Shown: positions 25,199-34,030 of the stretch, in pieces
How positions within the stretch are numbered: position 1 is the stretch's first letter
How the letters are laid out: the number at the start of each line of letters is the position of its first letter
DNA from: Bryobacterales bacterium
GTDB lineage: Bacteria > Acidobacteriota > Terriglobia > Bryobacterales > Bryobacteraceae
Direction: 5' to 3'
NCBI GenBank assembly: GCA_003167495.1
Contig: PMSX01000276.1
Span: 2,956 to 39,782 of the forward strand
Length of the DNA stretch: 36,827 nucleotides
Made by a program: the position numbers and the translations under genes
Notes under the pieces: generated by a model
What the model saw: only the letters and a program-made list of their open reading frames with translations
Databases searched by the model: none
What the model was told of the DNA's origin: nothing

Positions 25199-26299
25199 TT
25201 ACAGAACCACTAAATCCTTCTTGGTTGGCGTTAGCACTTCGCAGCCCCGTTCGGTCACAACCACTGTGTCTTCAATTCGCACCCCGCCGGTTCCTTCTTC
25301 ATAGACGCCCGGTTCGATCGTTACGGTCATGCCGGCCTCGAACTTCACCGCTTCCTTTCTCCCAATCCGCGGACGTTCATGAATCTCCAGGCCTAAACCA
25401 TGTCCAGTGGAATGCATGAACAGTTTATCCAAGCCGTAACCGCGCAAAACATCTCGCACGGCTCGATCTAACTTAGCGCACGTCATCCCCGGCTTCAATA
25501 AGGCCAGTGCAGTGAGCTGGCTATCTAGTACGGCTTTATACATTCGCCGTATCTTCGTTCCGGCTTTTCCGACTACGTAAGTACGCGTCATATCGCTGGC
25601 ATAGCCGGCGAGTGTCGCGCCCATGTCTATTAATAATAGTTCATCCACCTCTATGGGATGAGCTGTCGGGTGCGCATGGGGGAGCGCGGAGCGTCTGCCG
25701 GAAGCTACAATCGTGTCAAAAGCCGTTCCATCCGCACCCAGCAAACGCATCCGGTAATCGATCTCCGCCGCCAAATCGATTTCCGTCATGCCCGGCTTAA
25801 AACGGGTCATGGCCTGTTCCAGCGCTACTGAATTCAGGTTGACCGAGGCGCGGATCGTTGCAATTTCGTCACTCGATTTGACCATGCGCAGCGTTTCCAC
25901 CAGCCCCGTAACGGGTTTGAGTTGCACACCTGTCAGCAGTTTCGCCAACTGTTGGTGATCTTGAAAGCTAAGCCGGTTGAGTTCAACGGCCACTGATTTA
26001 AGTCGCAGCCTGTTCGCGACTGACGCCACCTTCTTGGCTAGCGGTCCCTTTGCAATCCGAATGTCACAATCCGCTTCTTGTGCCGATTGCGTGGTATAGC
26101 GCGGATCTGTAAAGAGGATGGCGCGTAGCGGCGTGATCAGCACTGCCCCATTACTGCCGGTGAAACCTGTGAGGTAGCGCACATTCGGCAGAGCCGTGCT
26201 CAGAAAGGCGTCAGCCCTCGTCTCATTCGCATCAGTGAATTCGTTCAGAAGCGGCAGCACGCGCGCACGCCGGGAGGCGAAGACAGTTTTTTCTTTCAA
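25199..26299 (-). CDS. pepP: M24 metallopeptidase, Xaa-Pro aminopeptidase type
   Basis: This 366-residue pita-bread peptidase removes N-terminal residues preceding proline. All five metal ligands are present: Asp225 (IDMGA), Asp236 (SDMTRT), His300 (TGHGLGLEIHE), Glu329 (IEPGVY) and Glu343 (VRIEDTVVV). The N-terminal creatinase-like domain (VRYLTGFTGSNGAVLI) is complete. The start is TTG at 26299, chosen because AAAGG precedes it by a suitable distance and no ATG is near the conserved N-terminus. It is followed by accB and accC; in many bacteria an M24 peptidase, efp, accB and accC are adjacent, and efp is absent here. The precise symbol (pepP or pepQ) is not certain. Confidence 0.88.
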   Translation of the reverse strand: MKEKTVFASRRARVLPLLNEFTDANETRADAFLSTALPNVRYLTGFTGSNGAVLITPLRAILFTDPRYTTQSAQEADCDIRIAKGPLAKKVASVANRLRLKSVAVELNRLSFQDHQQLAKLLTGVQLKPVTGLVETLRMVKSSDEIATIRASVNLNSVALEQAMTRFKPGMTEIDLAAEIDYRMRLLGADGTAFDTIVASGRRSALPHAHPTAHPIEVDELLLIDMGATLAGYASDMTRTYVVGKAGTKIRRMYKAVLDSQLTALALLKPGMTCAKLDRAVRDVLRGYGLDKLFMHSTGHGLGLEIHERPRIGRKEAVKFEAGMTVTIEPGVYEEGTGGVRIEDTVVVTERGCEVLTPTKKDLVVL

Positions 26300-26309
26300 T
26301 GTTGGCCTT

Positions 26310-27278
26310 TTACGGTTTCAGCAACAGTTTGCCGTTGGTCTTGCGGCTTTCCAGATCGCGATGCGCCATGTCGGCATCCGCCAAGTTGTAAATCTTATAG
26401 ATGCGAACCTTGAGCCGGCCTTGCTCAATCCATTGAAAGAGATCGGAAGATCGCCACTTCATCTCCGCTGGGTCGCTGATGTAGTTGCCCAAGCTTGGCC
26501 GCGTCAGAAATAACGAACCCTTCTGGCTCAAAATGAGCGGATCAATTTCCCCAACTCCGCCGCTCGATTGTCCGAAGCTCGCCATCAGTCCGCGCGGCCG
26601 CAGACAATCGAGGCTTTTGTGAAACGTGGTCTTGCCGACGGAATCATACACTACATCCACGCCTTTGCCGTTCGTGATCCGTTTTGTTTCCGCAACAAAG
26701 TCTTCATCGTTGTAAAGAATCGTGTGGTCCGCGCCGCTTTCCTTGGCGATTTGCGCTTTTTCAGCCGTCGAAACTGTTCCGATTACGGTTGCTCCAGCGA
26801 TCTTGGCAATCTGCACCAACAACGAACCCGCGCCGCCCGCCGCCGCGTGAATCAGACAAATGTTGCCTGCTTTGAGCGGAAATGTGGAGTACGCCAAGTA
26901 GTGCGCCGTCATGCCCTGCAGCATCACCGCCGCGCCGTTTTCAAAGCTGACGTCCTCAGGCAACGCTACTAAGAAATGCTGTGGCACCAAAGCATATTCG
27001 GCATACGATCCGCGCGCCATGGCATAGGCCACGCGCTGTCCCGCTTGCCAGTTCGTCCCTTTCCCTCCCTTTACGACCGTCCCGGCCGCCTCATTGCCAA
27101 GCCGCACAGGGTTCTCCGGCGCTTTGTAGAAACCGGTCCGGAAATAAGTATCAATGTAGTTGACGCCGATTGCTTCGATTTTTACGAGCACCTCGCCGTC
27201 GCCCGGCTCCGGTACCGGCAAGTCAACATACTTAAGATTTCCACGCCCACCTACGGGGTCGGCCACAATAGCTTTCAT
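26310..27278 (-). CDS. qor: NADPH:quinone oxidoreductase, zinc-independent MDR family
   Basis: I start at the ATG at 27278 (MKAIVADPVGGRGNLKY), the usual family N-terminus; the frame is open 23 codons further but that part has no similarity and would overrun the divergent promoter. The 322-residue protein has a GroES-like domain, YIDTYFRTGFY (quinone reductase type), and a Rossmann fold with HAAAGGAGSLLVQIAKIAGATVIGT. No zinc-binding cysteine cluster is seen. It reduces quinones with NADPH. The stop is 10 bp from the aminopeptidase start, so they are probably co-transcribed. Confidence 0.88.
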   Translation of the reverse strand: MKAIVADPVGGRGNLKYVDLPVPEPGDGEVLVKIEAIGVNYIDTYFRTGFYKAPENPVRLGNEAAGTVVKGGKGTNWQAGQRVAYAMARGSYAEYALVPQHFLVALPEDVSFENGAAVMLQGMTAHYLAYSTFPLKAGNICLIHAAAGGAGSLLVQIAKIAGATVIGTVSTAEKAQIAKESGADHTILYNDEDFVAETKRITNGKGVDVVYDSVGKTTFHKSLDCLRPRGLMASFGQSSGGVGEIDPLILSQKGSLFLTRPSLGNYISDPAEMKWRSSDLFQWIEQGRLKVRIYKIYNLADADMAHRDLESRKTNGKLLLKP

Positions 27279-27309
27279 GTAGCCGATTCTACGACGCCCG
27301 CCGTATAAA

Positions 27310-27564
27310 ATGGTGCCAATGGTCGACACGGTTGTAGAAAGCCTCATCCTCGACCTTCTCGATTGGCTTACCCAACGCGAAAGGACCTACGAAGAAGTGA
27401 TGAGCGCCTGGCGTACTTCGTGCCCTAGACTTCCGGTTTGGGAAGATGCCAATGATCGCGGACTGATTAAGACGGAAGAGCTGAACGGCCGTTCCATGGT
27501 TAGAGTCGCGCCAGCAGGTCTGGCACTTCTGAAACAACGCATTCCCAGCCATGCAGCAACCTAA
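27310..27564 (+). CDS. Small conserved winged-helix-like hypothetical protein
   Basis: This 84-residue protein (helix, then TYEEVMSAWRTSCPRLPVWEDANDRG and VRVAPAGLALL) matches, from memory, short acidobacterial proteins with the conserved AWRTSCPRLPVWEDA string. The helix-turn and beta-wing layout resembles MarR- or ArsR-like wings but is too short to call. It starts close to the divergent qor gene. A TATAAA at 27304-27309 would be too close to the ATG at 27310; a start at 27322 (MVDTVV) fits better if it is the -10 box. Function unknown. Confidence 0.65.
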   Translation: MVPMVDTVVESLILDLLDWLTQRERTYEEVMSAWRTSCPRLPVWEDANDRGLIKTEELNGRSMVRVAPAGLALLKQRIPSHAAT

Positions 27565-27628
27565 GGATGTTACACGGGAGCCGTTGCTCAAGCCGCCCGC
27601 GAGCGAGCCGCACAAAGCCGCGAACCCC

Positions 27629-29242
27629 CTATACCGCCCAGCTAAAATCCCGCACCGCCGGCTTCAGCGTCTTATCCTTCTCAATCAATCGCATCAACTC
27701 CAACCGCAACGCATCCACTAGCGCCCGCCAGCTCGCATCAATCACGTTATCCGAAATCCCTACCGTTGCCCAGCTCTGGCTATGGTCGGTCCACTCCACC
27801 AGCACCCGCACCTTCGATTCCGTACCGCCTTTCGCGCCCAGTACGCGCACCTTGTAATCCGTTAACCGCACCTGCGTAATCGCCGGATAAATCGAAGACA
27901 AGCACTGCCGCAGGCAAATGTCGAGCGCGTGCACCGGCCCACTCCCCGTCGCAGTCGACGAATGCACCGCGTCCCCCACCTTCAGCGTTACACTGGCCGT
28001 AGTCAGCGTGTCCCCGCTATTCAGCAGCTTCGTGCCCACCTCGTAATTCACCACATCAAATGGATGAAAACCCGGGTGCGCCGCCTCCCTCACCAGCAAC
28101 TCAAACGTCCCTTCCGACGCTTCGAAATCATAGCCCTGATGTTCCATCTGCTTGATCCGTTGCAGAATCTCGCGCCGCGCCGTCTCCGCAAGATTCTCGT
28201 CTTTCAAGCCAAGCTGCTTCAACTTATAAGCCACGTTGCCCCGGCCCGACAGATCACTCAGCAGTACCCGCTGCCGGTTGCCAACCATCTCCGGCTGCAC
28301 ATGTTCATAGGTGGCTGAATCCTTCATCACCGCGCTCACATGCACACCGCCCTTATGTGCAAACGCGCTCGGCCCGACATACGCCTGCTCGCGCCGCAAC
28401 GGCAAATTCGCCAACTCCGCCACAAACCGCGCCACGTTCGTCAGCTTTTTGAGATTCTCTTGCCCAATCGTCGTGTGCCCCAGCTTCAACTCCAAATTCG
28501 CCACGATCGAGCATAGATTCGCATTGCCGCACCGTTCGCCGTAACCGTTGATGCATCCTTGCACATGCGTCACGCCGGCTTCCACCGCCACCAGCGTATT
28601 CGCCACGGCCAGCTCCGCGTCATTATGCGTATGAATGCCCAACACGCCATCGAACCGCGCGCGCACGTCCGCGACTATTTCTGCTAAACGCGTTGGCATA
28701 GTTCCGCCGTTGGTATCGCACATGCAAAGTACATCTGCGCCGGCTTTTTGGGCGGCTTCCAACGTCTTCAAGGCATACATCGGATTCGCGTGATAACCGT
28801 CAAAGAAATGTTCCGCGTCATACACCACCTCGCGGCCATGCGACTTCAAAAACCTCACGGTGTCGGCAATTAACTCCAGGTTCTCTTCTTCGCTGATGCC
28901 CAGCGCCCGCCGCACATGGAAATCCCACGTCTTGCCGAACACGGACACCACCGGCGTTTCCGCCGCAATCAATTCCGCTATGCTGCCATCTTCTTCCACC
29001 CGGTTCTTCGCCAGCCGGGTCGAGCCAAACGCCGTCAGCTTCGCGTGGTTAAGCTTCAATCCGCGCGCCCGTTCAAAAAACTCTTTGTCTTTGGGATTCG
29101 ACCCGGGCCAGCCGCCCTCAATATAGTCGACCCCTAGATCGTCGAGCTTCTGCGCAATCAGCAGCTTGTCTTCAGCCGAGAAGGAGACGGACTCGCCTTG
29201 AGTGCCATCACGAAGTGTTGTGTCGAATGTCGCGATCTTCAT
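27629..29242 (-). CDS. cimA: (R)-citramalate synthase
   Basis: CimA condenses acetyl-CoA and pyruvate to citramalate, the first step of the threonine-independent route to isoleucine. The 537-residue product has DTTLRDGTQ (7-15, with the catalytic Arg and metal Asp), IEGGWPGSNPKD, metal ligands His204 and His206 in LGIHTHND, GCINGYGERCGNANL (229-243), and a C-terminal LeuA-type regulatory domain (about 400-535), so feedback inhibition is likely. The GWPGSNPKD form distinguishes citramalate synthase from 2-isopropylmalate synthase. Upstream is an attenuator-like leader (29262-29408) with Leu, Ile and Val codons, which fits control by branched-chain amino acid supply. Confidence 0.92.
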   Translation of the reverse strand: MKIATFDTTLRDGTQGESVSFSAEDKLLIAQKLDDLGVDYIEGGWPGSNPKDKEFFERARGLKLNHAKLTAFGSTRLAKNRVEEDGSIAELIAAETPVVSVFGKTWDFHVRRALGISEEENLELIADTVRFLKSHGREVVYDAEHFFDGYHANPMYALKTLEAAQKAGADVLCMCDTNGGTMPTRLAEIVADVRARFDGVLGIHTHNDAELAVANTLVAVEAGVTHVQGCINGYGERCGNANLCSIVANLELKLGHTTIGQENLKKLTNVARFVAELANLPLRREQAYVGPSAFAHKGGVHVSAVMKDSATYEHVQPEMVGNRQRVLLSDLSGRGNVAYKLKQLGLKDENLAETARREILQRIKQMEHQGYDFEASEGTFELLVREAAHPGFHPFDVVNYEVGTKLLNSGDTLTTASVTLKVGDAVHSSTATGSGPVHALDICLRQCLSSIYPAITQVRLTDYKVRVLGAKGGTESKVRVLVEWTDHSQSWATVGISDNVIDASWRALVDALRLELMRLIEKDKTLKPAVRDFSWAV

Positions 29243-29261
29243 ATGTAAAACTCAATTCCCC

Positions 29262-29304
29262 CAAAAGTAAAAGGCCACCGGCTGGATGTTCCTGCCGGTG
29301 GCCT
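29262..29304 (-). terminator. Attenuator terminator hairpin upstream of cimA
   Basis: On the minus strand AGGCCACCGGC and GCCGGTGGCCT form a perfect 11-bp stem (arms at 29294-29304 and 29272-29282) with an 11-nt loop, followed by TTTTACTTTT. It lies only 20 bases before the cimA start, in the leader and not at a gene end, so it can stop transcription before cimA. Confidence 0.85.
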
Positions 29305-29384
29305 CTCAAAAAGAAAACTGGACGAGGTCTCAGGCAGGGCCACTAATGGCCACGCTAATAAGGATTTCGCCCTGCAAGAGACTC
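29291..29384 (-). promoter_or_regulatory. Alternative pairing segments of the cimA attenuator
   Basis: Three segments can pair in two ways. Segment 1 (29369-29384) pairs with segment 2 (29324-29340) through GTCTC-like and GCAGGGC/GCCCTGC runs. Segment 2 can instead pair with segment 3 (29291-29305): CCTGCC (29333-29338) with GGCAGG (29291-29296), and CCTC (29324-29327) with GAGG (29302-29305). The second pairing removes one arm of the terminator, giving the classical switch. Confidence 0.65.
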
Positions 29385-29389
29385 AACAT
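29330..29389 (-). CDS. Leader peptide of the cimA attenuator
   Basis: The open frame on the minus strand reads MLSLLQGEILISVAISGPA and stop (20 codons). It has four Leu, three Ile and one Val, eight of nineteen residues, with I-L-I-S-V-A-I in consecutive codons 9-15. A weak AAGG lies about 6 nt upstream, depending on the transcript start. The position and composition fit a regulatory leader peptide that senses charged branched-chain tRNAs. It is far too short for standard gene callers. Confidence 0.75.
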   Translation of the reverse strand: MLSLLQGEILISVAISGPA

Positions 29390-29402
29390 GTCTAAAACCT
29401 TA

Positions 29403-29408
29403 ATTATA
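29403..29408 (-). promoter_or_regulatory. -10 box of the cimA leader promoter
   Basis: TATAAT on the minus strand is a perfect -10 hexamer 13 bases before the leader peptide ATG. No good -35 was found at 16-18 bp. Transcription would start near 29396, so the leader mRNA would be almost leaderless unless another promoter lies upstream. Confidence 0.5.
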
Positions 29409-29439
29409 TACCACACTCTGCATGAAGGCTTGCGAGATG

Positions 29440-30711
29440 TTATGGCTCCACGGCCGGCGGGAACGGCGGCGGATACAAATACAAATCGGCGTTCAGCTCC
29501 GTGTACAGGATGTTGAAATACACTCCCTCATGGACGAAATCGGCTGTCACATGGGCCACGCCGCAGTAGGCGTCACTCACTGTGTTGTCCGAAATCTCAT
29601 TGCCGCCGAAGGTACCAGTGCCGGAGTATTCATTGATCCCACAGCCTTCTCCGTCATTGCTCGCGTCCGCATCAATCGGCCAGACATGGAAAATACTGTT
29701 GTGCCGAATGACACTGTTCGTAAAGACTCCCGATGCCGTCGCCTGAATGTCCATTCCGCTCATAGCATCGATGTTTCTGATTTGGTTGTTGATAACTCTG
29801 AGCTTGTTGGCGCCGTTGATGAAGATTCCGCTCTGCGCGTTGGTAATAATGTTGCCCTCCACCTCGGTTCCATCCCCAACCGCGCGCAACGTTACGCCCT
29901 CACTCCGTTCACCGATGCACGCCAAACTCGTTAACGATCCACATAGCCCTTCGGTGATCACATTATTGCGAATGTGTCCTACGGCTCCGTTCAGGATAAA
30001 GATGGCAAACTGAAAGATCCCGCCGGCCGGACCGACGCCGGAAATGGAGTTCGAGTTGATTTCCGCTGTAATAGAGCCTTCCGTGCCGTTTACTTGGACG
30101 CCGTTCGCTGTGTAGTCGTGAATGCTGTCGTTCTCCACCGCCACAGTGAATGGCCCCGCCTGGTTCGCGTCGACCTGAACACCGAAGCCGTTGCCAAACG
30201 GCAGCGAGGTGCAACTAAGGGGGTTTGCCAGCTCGGCGTTGAGAATCGCGCTGTTCTGGACTCTGCCCGAGGCGTTGAAAAAGTGGACGCCGGCGACTCC
30301 CGGAGTGCAACTGGCAACCGTATTCTGACTAGCATCGATGGCCAGGTTATCGATCGTGACGCCATTCGTGTTCATCACTGTAATCACCGCCTCAGTCGCC
30401 AGACTCAGCAGATCGGTCAGGGCGGGCCGGAGCAGAACCCTGTTCATACCGGTGATCTCAGTGCCGTCCGACGAGTTCACCAATTTCCCACGCAGGGTCA
30501 GCGGTTTGGTAATGATCAACTGTTCCGCGTAAAGCGCCGGGCATATCTCAACCACATCCCACGAGGCGGCAGCGCTCACCGCTGCGCTGATCGTCGTGTA
30601 TTTGGCGCCTGGACAGGTGGTACCGGCTTGGCCGACGACTAAGGTCTTCCCCATCGCGCAGCCTGTACCCACCATCAATAGGAGCAGGTACGCATTGCGT
30701 TTTTTCAACAT
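29440..30711 (-). CDS. Secreted right-handed parallel beta-helix protein
   Basis: I start at the ATG at 30711 (MLKKRNAYLLLLMVG), which has GGAGG just upstream; the frame is open to 30810 without support. The 423-residue product has a signal peptide (about 1-22) and then pectate-lyase-like coil repeats such as NGVTIDNLAIDAS, VQNSAILNAEL, IRNNVITEG and SGIFINGANKLRVINNQIRNID. Their recurring I/V-x-N/D-N pattern marks a parallel beta-helix. No catalytic residues of a named lyase are recognised, so carbohydrate binding or surface display is as likely as enzyme activity. It ends 50 bp upstream of the cimA leader on the same strand, with Pro-rich residues at its C-terminus. Confidence 0.75.
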   Translation of the reverse strand: MLKKRNAYLLLLMVGTGCAMGKTLVVGQAGTTCPGAKYTTISAAVSAAASWDVVEICPALYAEQLIITKPLTLRGKLVNSSDGTEITGMNRVLLRPALTDLLSLATEAVITVMNTNGVTIDNLAIDASQNTVASCTPGVAGVHFFNASGRVQNSAILNAELANPLSCTSLPFGNGFGVQVDANQAGPFTVAVENDSIHDYTANGVQVNGTEGSITAEINSNSISGVGPAGGIFQFAIFILNGAVGHIRNNVITEGLCGSLTSLACIGERSEGVTLRAVGDGTEVEGNIITNAQSGIFINGANKLRVINNQIRNIDAMSGMDIQATASGVFTNSVIRHNSIFHVWPIDADASNDGEGCGINEYSGTGTFGGNEISDNTVSDAYCGVAHVTADFVHEGVYFNILYTELNADLYLYPPPFPPAVEP

Positions 30712-30929
30712 CGTTTCCTCCTTTGTTTGACACGAATGTTTGACATAAAGGATCGACTCTCCAATTCGGCTCGGGTCGTTCCTTCGAGTTGCGATTCTAG
30801 GGCATGGCACGCCTTTGGTTCAATACCACGGGCATCATCTCTTGATCATCGCTGGGTAATCGCGCAAATTGCTGAGAGGAAAACGGTTTTGTCTCATCTG
30901 CCTGTGTTACACTCCGCTTCACCAAAACT
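30712..30929. other. Divergent intergenic region between beta-helix and kinase-fusion genes
   Basis: This 218-bp region holds the Shine-Dalgarno of the beta-helix gene on the minus strand and the 13-bp-spaced direct repeat. Near the plus-strand GTG I see TACACT as a weak -10-like box but no good -35. No other structure was found. Confidence 0.4.
30724..30745. repeat. Direct repeat upstream of the beta-helix gene
   Basis: TGTTTGACA occurs at 30724-30732 and again at 30737-30745, a 13-bp period. It lies just upstream of the Shine-Dalgarno of the minus-strand beta-helix gene. It may be a binding site or chance. Confidence 0.35.
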
Positions 30930-33900
30930 GTGGCGGATTCAATTCTTCGGCGCGGCCACCGAATTACCTTCGGATCCTTCGAGCTAGACGTGCGTGCCGG
31001 CGAATTGCGCAAGCGCGGCATCCGACGGCGGCTCGCCGAGCAGCCATTCCGCATTTTGCTTCTTCTGCTCGAACACCCAGGTGAGCTTGTAACCCGGACA
31101 GAGATTCGCCTCCGCCTGTGGCCCAACGAAACCGTGGTCGAATTTGACCATGGCATCAACGCCGCTGTCCGGAAACTCCGAGAAGCACTGGGAGATACTG
31201 CGGAGCAGCCCCGTTACATCGAAACGGTGGCGCGCCGCGGCTACCGGTTTCTCGGCGACGTGGAGGTAGCACAGGGGCCCGCCTTCAAACCGTCAACCGA
31301 CGATCTTGAAGGCAAACCTATATCGCACTACCTGGTCCTCGACAAAGTGGGCAGTGGCGGCATGGGCGTGGTCTTCCGGGCAAAGGACCTGAAGCTGAAT
31401 CGAAAGGTGGCGTTGAAATTTCTGCCGGAGGAATTCGGCCGCGACCCCCGCCGCCTCGAGCAGTTTCGACAGGAAGCTCGCGCCGCTGCAGCGCTGAACC
31501 ATCCCAACATTTGCACTATTTATGAAATTGGCGATCATCAGGGCCGGCTCTTCATAGCAATGGAACTTCTGGAGGGGCGGACGCTCAGAGACCTTCTGGC
31601 CGAGAGGTTGCTGCAGATGGAGGAACTGCTCGATTTGGCCATTCAGATTGCCAGTGGACTGGACGCGGCACACACGAGCGGCATCATTCATAGTGACATC
31701 AAGCCGGCCAATCTCTTTGTCACCGACCAATGGCGGGCGAAGATTCTGGATTTTGGACTGGCAAAACTCCTACCGGAGGCGCTGTTTAGCACCGTTGACG
31801 GAACCGCCACGGAAAACGGAGCGGCGAATTTGGTCGCAGCCGCGCAGCAGACTCGCTCGCGTTATCTAGCAGGAACCGCGGCTTACATGTCGCCGGAGCA
31901 GATGCTGGGCGAAGAACTGGATTTCCGAACCGATCTATTCTCATTCGGCGTGGTGCTTTATGAGATGGCGACCGGTCAACGGCCATTTGATGAAAATACC
32001 GGTCCGTTGGGATTGTGGGCGATTCCGATGCGTACGCCCCTCTCGCCTACGCGACTGCGCGCGGGTGTGCCTTCTGAGTTGGAACGCGTTATCAACAAAG
32101 CGCTGGAGAGGAACCGCCGGATGCGTTATCAGATTGCGCAGGAAGTACAGGCAGACCTACAGCGCTTGAAACGCGCAGCGGAAACCGGCATCCCCAACGA
32201 AAACATAACAACGGGGTCCGGGGCGCGAGAGAATTCACACCCAGATGTTGTCGCCCCTCCGCCGGTGGGGCGGGCGGAACAGACAGTTCCCGCGGCCCCT
32301 CCCGCGATATCGGGAGCATCTCACCCGTCGAAACGATTTCTGGTTATTGGCGCTGCCTGCACACTCCTCGCGGTGGCTGTGGGCATGCTTCTGCGATACT
32401 CGCCCAAGACGCATTCGACGGAACGGGTTGAGTGGCAGCAGCTCACCAATTTCAGCGATCCCGTGAACGATCCCGCTCTGTCGCCGGACGGTCGCCTGCT
32501 GGCATTCAAACGCGGGGGCTCTTGGTTCTCCGACGCCGGGCAAATCTTCGTCAAAATGCTCCCGGACGGAGAGGCAGTCCAACTCACCCACGACGATCTC
32601 GCAAAGATGGCTCTAGCCTTTTCGCCCGACGGCTCGAGCATCTCTTATAGCGTCTACGGCCCAGGCACGCACTGGTGGGATACATGGGAAGTTCCAGTAT
32701 TAGCCCGCAGCGAGCCGCACCGGGTCCTCGCAAATGCGGAAGGTTTGACATGGATCGACAAAGAGCACGTCCTATTCTCGGAGATCAGAGAATCGCCTCA
32801 CATGCCGGTTATCACATCTGATCGAAGCCGCGCAGCGAGCCGCGATGTGTACGTTCCCGAAGCCCTCAGCGGCATGGCTCATTTCTCGGCGCTCTCTCCC
32901 GACCACAAGAGTGTGCTGATTGTGGAGATGGATGGAACTGGGACGCAACCGTTCTTTCCCTGCCGCTTAGCGCCGTTTGACGGCTCCTCGATAGGCAAAC
33001 TGGTGGGGCCCACCGGTCAGTGCTTTGGAGCAGCGTGGTCGCCCGACGCAAAATGGATGTACTTCTCCGTCGAGCGGCAGGGAGGATTGCACCTGTGGAG
33101 ACAAAAGTCACTCGGCGGCGAGCCCGAGCAAATCACCTCCGGCCCGACGGCGGAAATGGGCGTTGCTCCTTCGCCGGACGGATCGTCGGTAGTTACTTCG
33201 GTCGGAATTGACCAAACCACGGTATGGGTTCGCGATGCGAATGGCGAGCGCCAGATCTCTGGGGAGGGAAACGCGACTTCGCCCCTCTTCTCGCCGGACG
33301 GCACCAAGATTTTCTATTTAGTGGATGGGGACATATGGGTATCGGATCTTGCGTCAACTCATGCCGAGCGCGCTCTGGGCGGAAAGCGAGTGACGCAATT
33401 CGCCTTGTCTGCGGATGGAAAAGCCATCGCTTACAAGACTGAGGAGAATCGCCTGTGGTACGCGCCACTGGATCTGCGAACTCCGCCGCGCCTGCTAGCC
33501 GATCAAGTGGATAGCCGGTTTATCAACATCGGTGTCTCCAGCGATATCTTTTTCGCCAACTTCATTCGGGGTGAGCCAACGCTTTTTCGCATCCATGCCG
33601 ATGGGACAGCGCGGGAGTTAGTGGCCAGGTATTCGACTATTGTTTGCATGTCGCCAGACGAGCAGTGGGTGGTTATAAAGGATTCGAGTCAGCAATGGGA
33701 CATCGCGCAACCGGTGAAAGACGGCAGACCCGTGACTCTCTGCGAACGCTGCCTGTCCGGTTGGGCACCGAACGGCAAATCTTTGTGGATCACGTTACGC
33801 TCCATGACTGGCGGCGGCGGTGTCACGGGACTAATTCCTCTGCGTGGCAAAGGTATGCTGCCACCGCTTCCTCCTGAAGGTATTCGGACTCTCAGTGATT

Positions 33901-34025
33901 TTGCAAAGATCCCCGGTGTTCGAATCGTCCCTTACGAGATCGTTTCTCCCAGTCCTAACGCGTCGGTATACGCGTTTCAAAAGAGCGAGGCGCGTCGGAA
34001 TCTCTACCGAGTCCCATTGCCGTAG
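30930..34025 (+). CDS. Winged-helix/Ser-Thr kinase/PD40 beta-propeller fusion
   Basis: This 1,031-residue one-protein signalling system has four parts: a CadC-like OmpR-type winged helix (about 10-110), a Hanks-type Ser/Thr kinase (about 128-395), a membrane helix (about 470-489), and a C-terminal propeller of PD40/TolB-like repeats ([40 protein letters not shown]). Kinase motifs are GSGGMG, VALK (Lys163), HSDIKPAN (254-261, Asp256), DFG (274-276) and APE-like SPEQ. The HRD motif is HSD, so the Arg that normally reads activation-loop phosphate is missing. The start is GTG with an in-frame stop 19 codons upstream. Cytoplasmic domains are thus linked to an outer sensor domain. Confidence 0.87.
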   Translation: MADSILRRGHRITFGSFELDVRAGELRKRGIRRRLAEQPFRILLLLLEHPGELVTRTEIRLRLWPNETVVEFDHGINAAVRKLREALGDTAEQPRYIETVARRGYRFLGDVEVAQGPAFKPSTDDLEGKPISHYLVLDKVGSGGMGVVFRAKDLKLNRKVALKFLPEEFGRDPRRLEQFRQEARAAAALNHPNICTIYEIGDHQGRLFIAMELLEGRTLRDLLAERLLQMEELLDLAIQIASGLDAAHTSGIIHSDIKPANLFVTDQWRAKILDFGLAKLLPEALFSTVDGTATENGAANLVAAAQQTRSRYLAGTAAYMSPEQMLGEELDFRTDLFSFGVVLYEMATGQRPFDENTGPLGLWAIPMRTPLSPTRLRAGVPSELERVINKALERNRRMRYQIAQEVQADLQRLKRAAETGIPNENITTGSGARENSHPDVVAPPPVGRAEQTVPAAPPAISGASHPSKRFLVIGAACTLLAVAVGMLLRYSPKTHSTERVEWQQLTNFSDPVNDPALSPDGRLLAFKRGGSWFSDAGQIFVKMLPDGEAVQLTHDDLAKMALAFSPDGSSISYSVYGPGTHWWDTWEVPVLARSEPHRVLANAEGLTWIDKEHVLFSEIRESPHMPVITSDRSRAASRDVYVPEALSGMAHFSALSPDHKSVLIVEMDGTGTQPFFPCRLAPFDGSSIGKLVGPTGQCFGAAWSPDAKWMYFSVERQGGLHLWRQKSLGGEPEQITSGPTAEMGVAPSPDGSSVVTSVGIDQTTVWVRDANGERQISGEGNATSPLFSPDGTKIFYLVDGDIWVSDLASTHAERALGGKRVTQFALSADGKAIAYKTEENRLWYAPLDLRTPPRLLADQVDSRFINIGVSSDIFFANFIRGEPTLFRIHADGTARELVARYSTIVCMSPDEQWVVIKDSSQQWDIAQPVKDGRPVTLCERCLSGWAPNGKSLWITLRSMTGGGGVTGLIPLRGKGMLPPLPPEGIRTLSDFAKIPGVRIVPYEIVSPSPNASVYAFQKSEARRNLYRVPLP

Positions 34026-34030
34026 TTTAG

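Noticed and set aside
27304..27309. TATAAA as promoter for a start at 27310
   Set aside because: It directly abuts the ATG at 27310, leaving no room for a transcript start; it would only work with the start at 27322.
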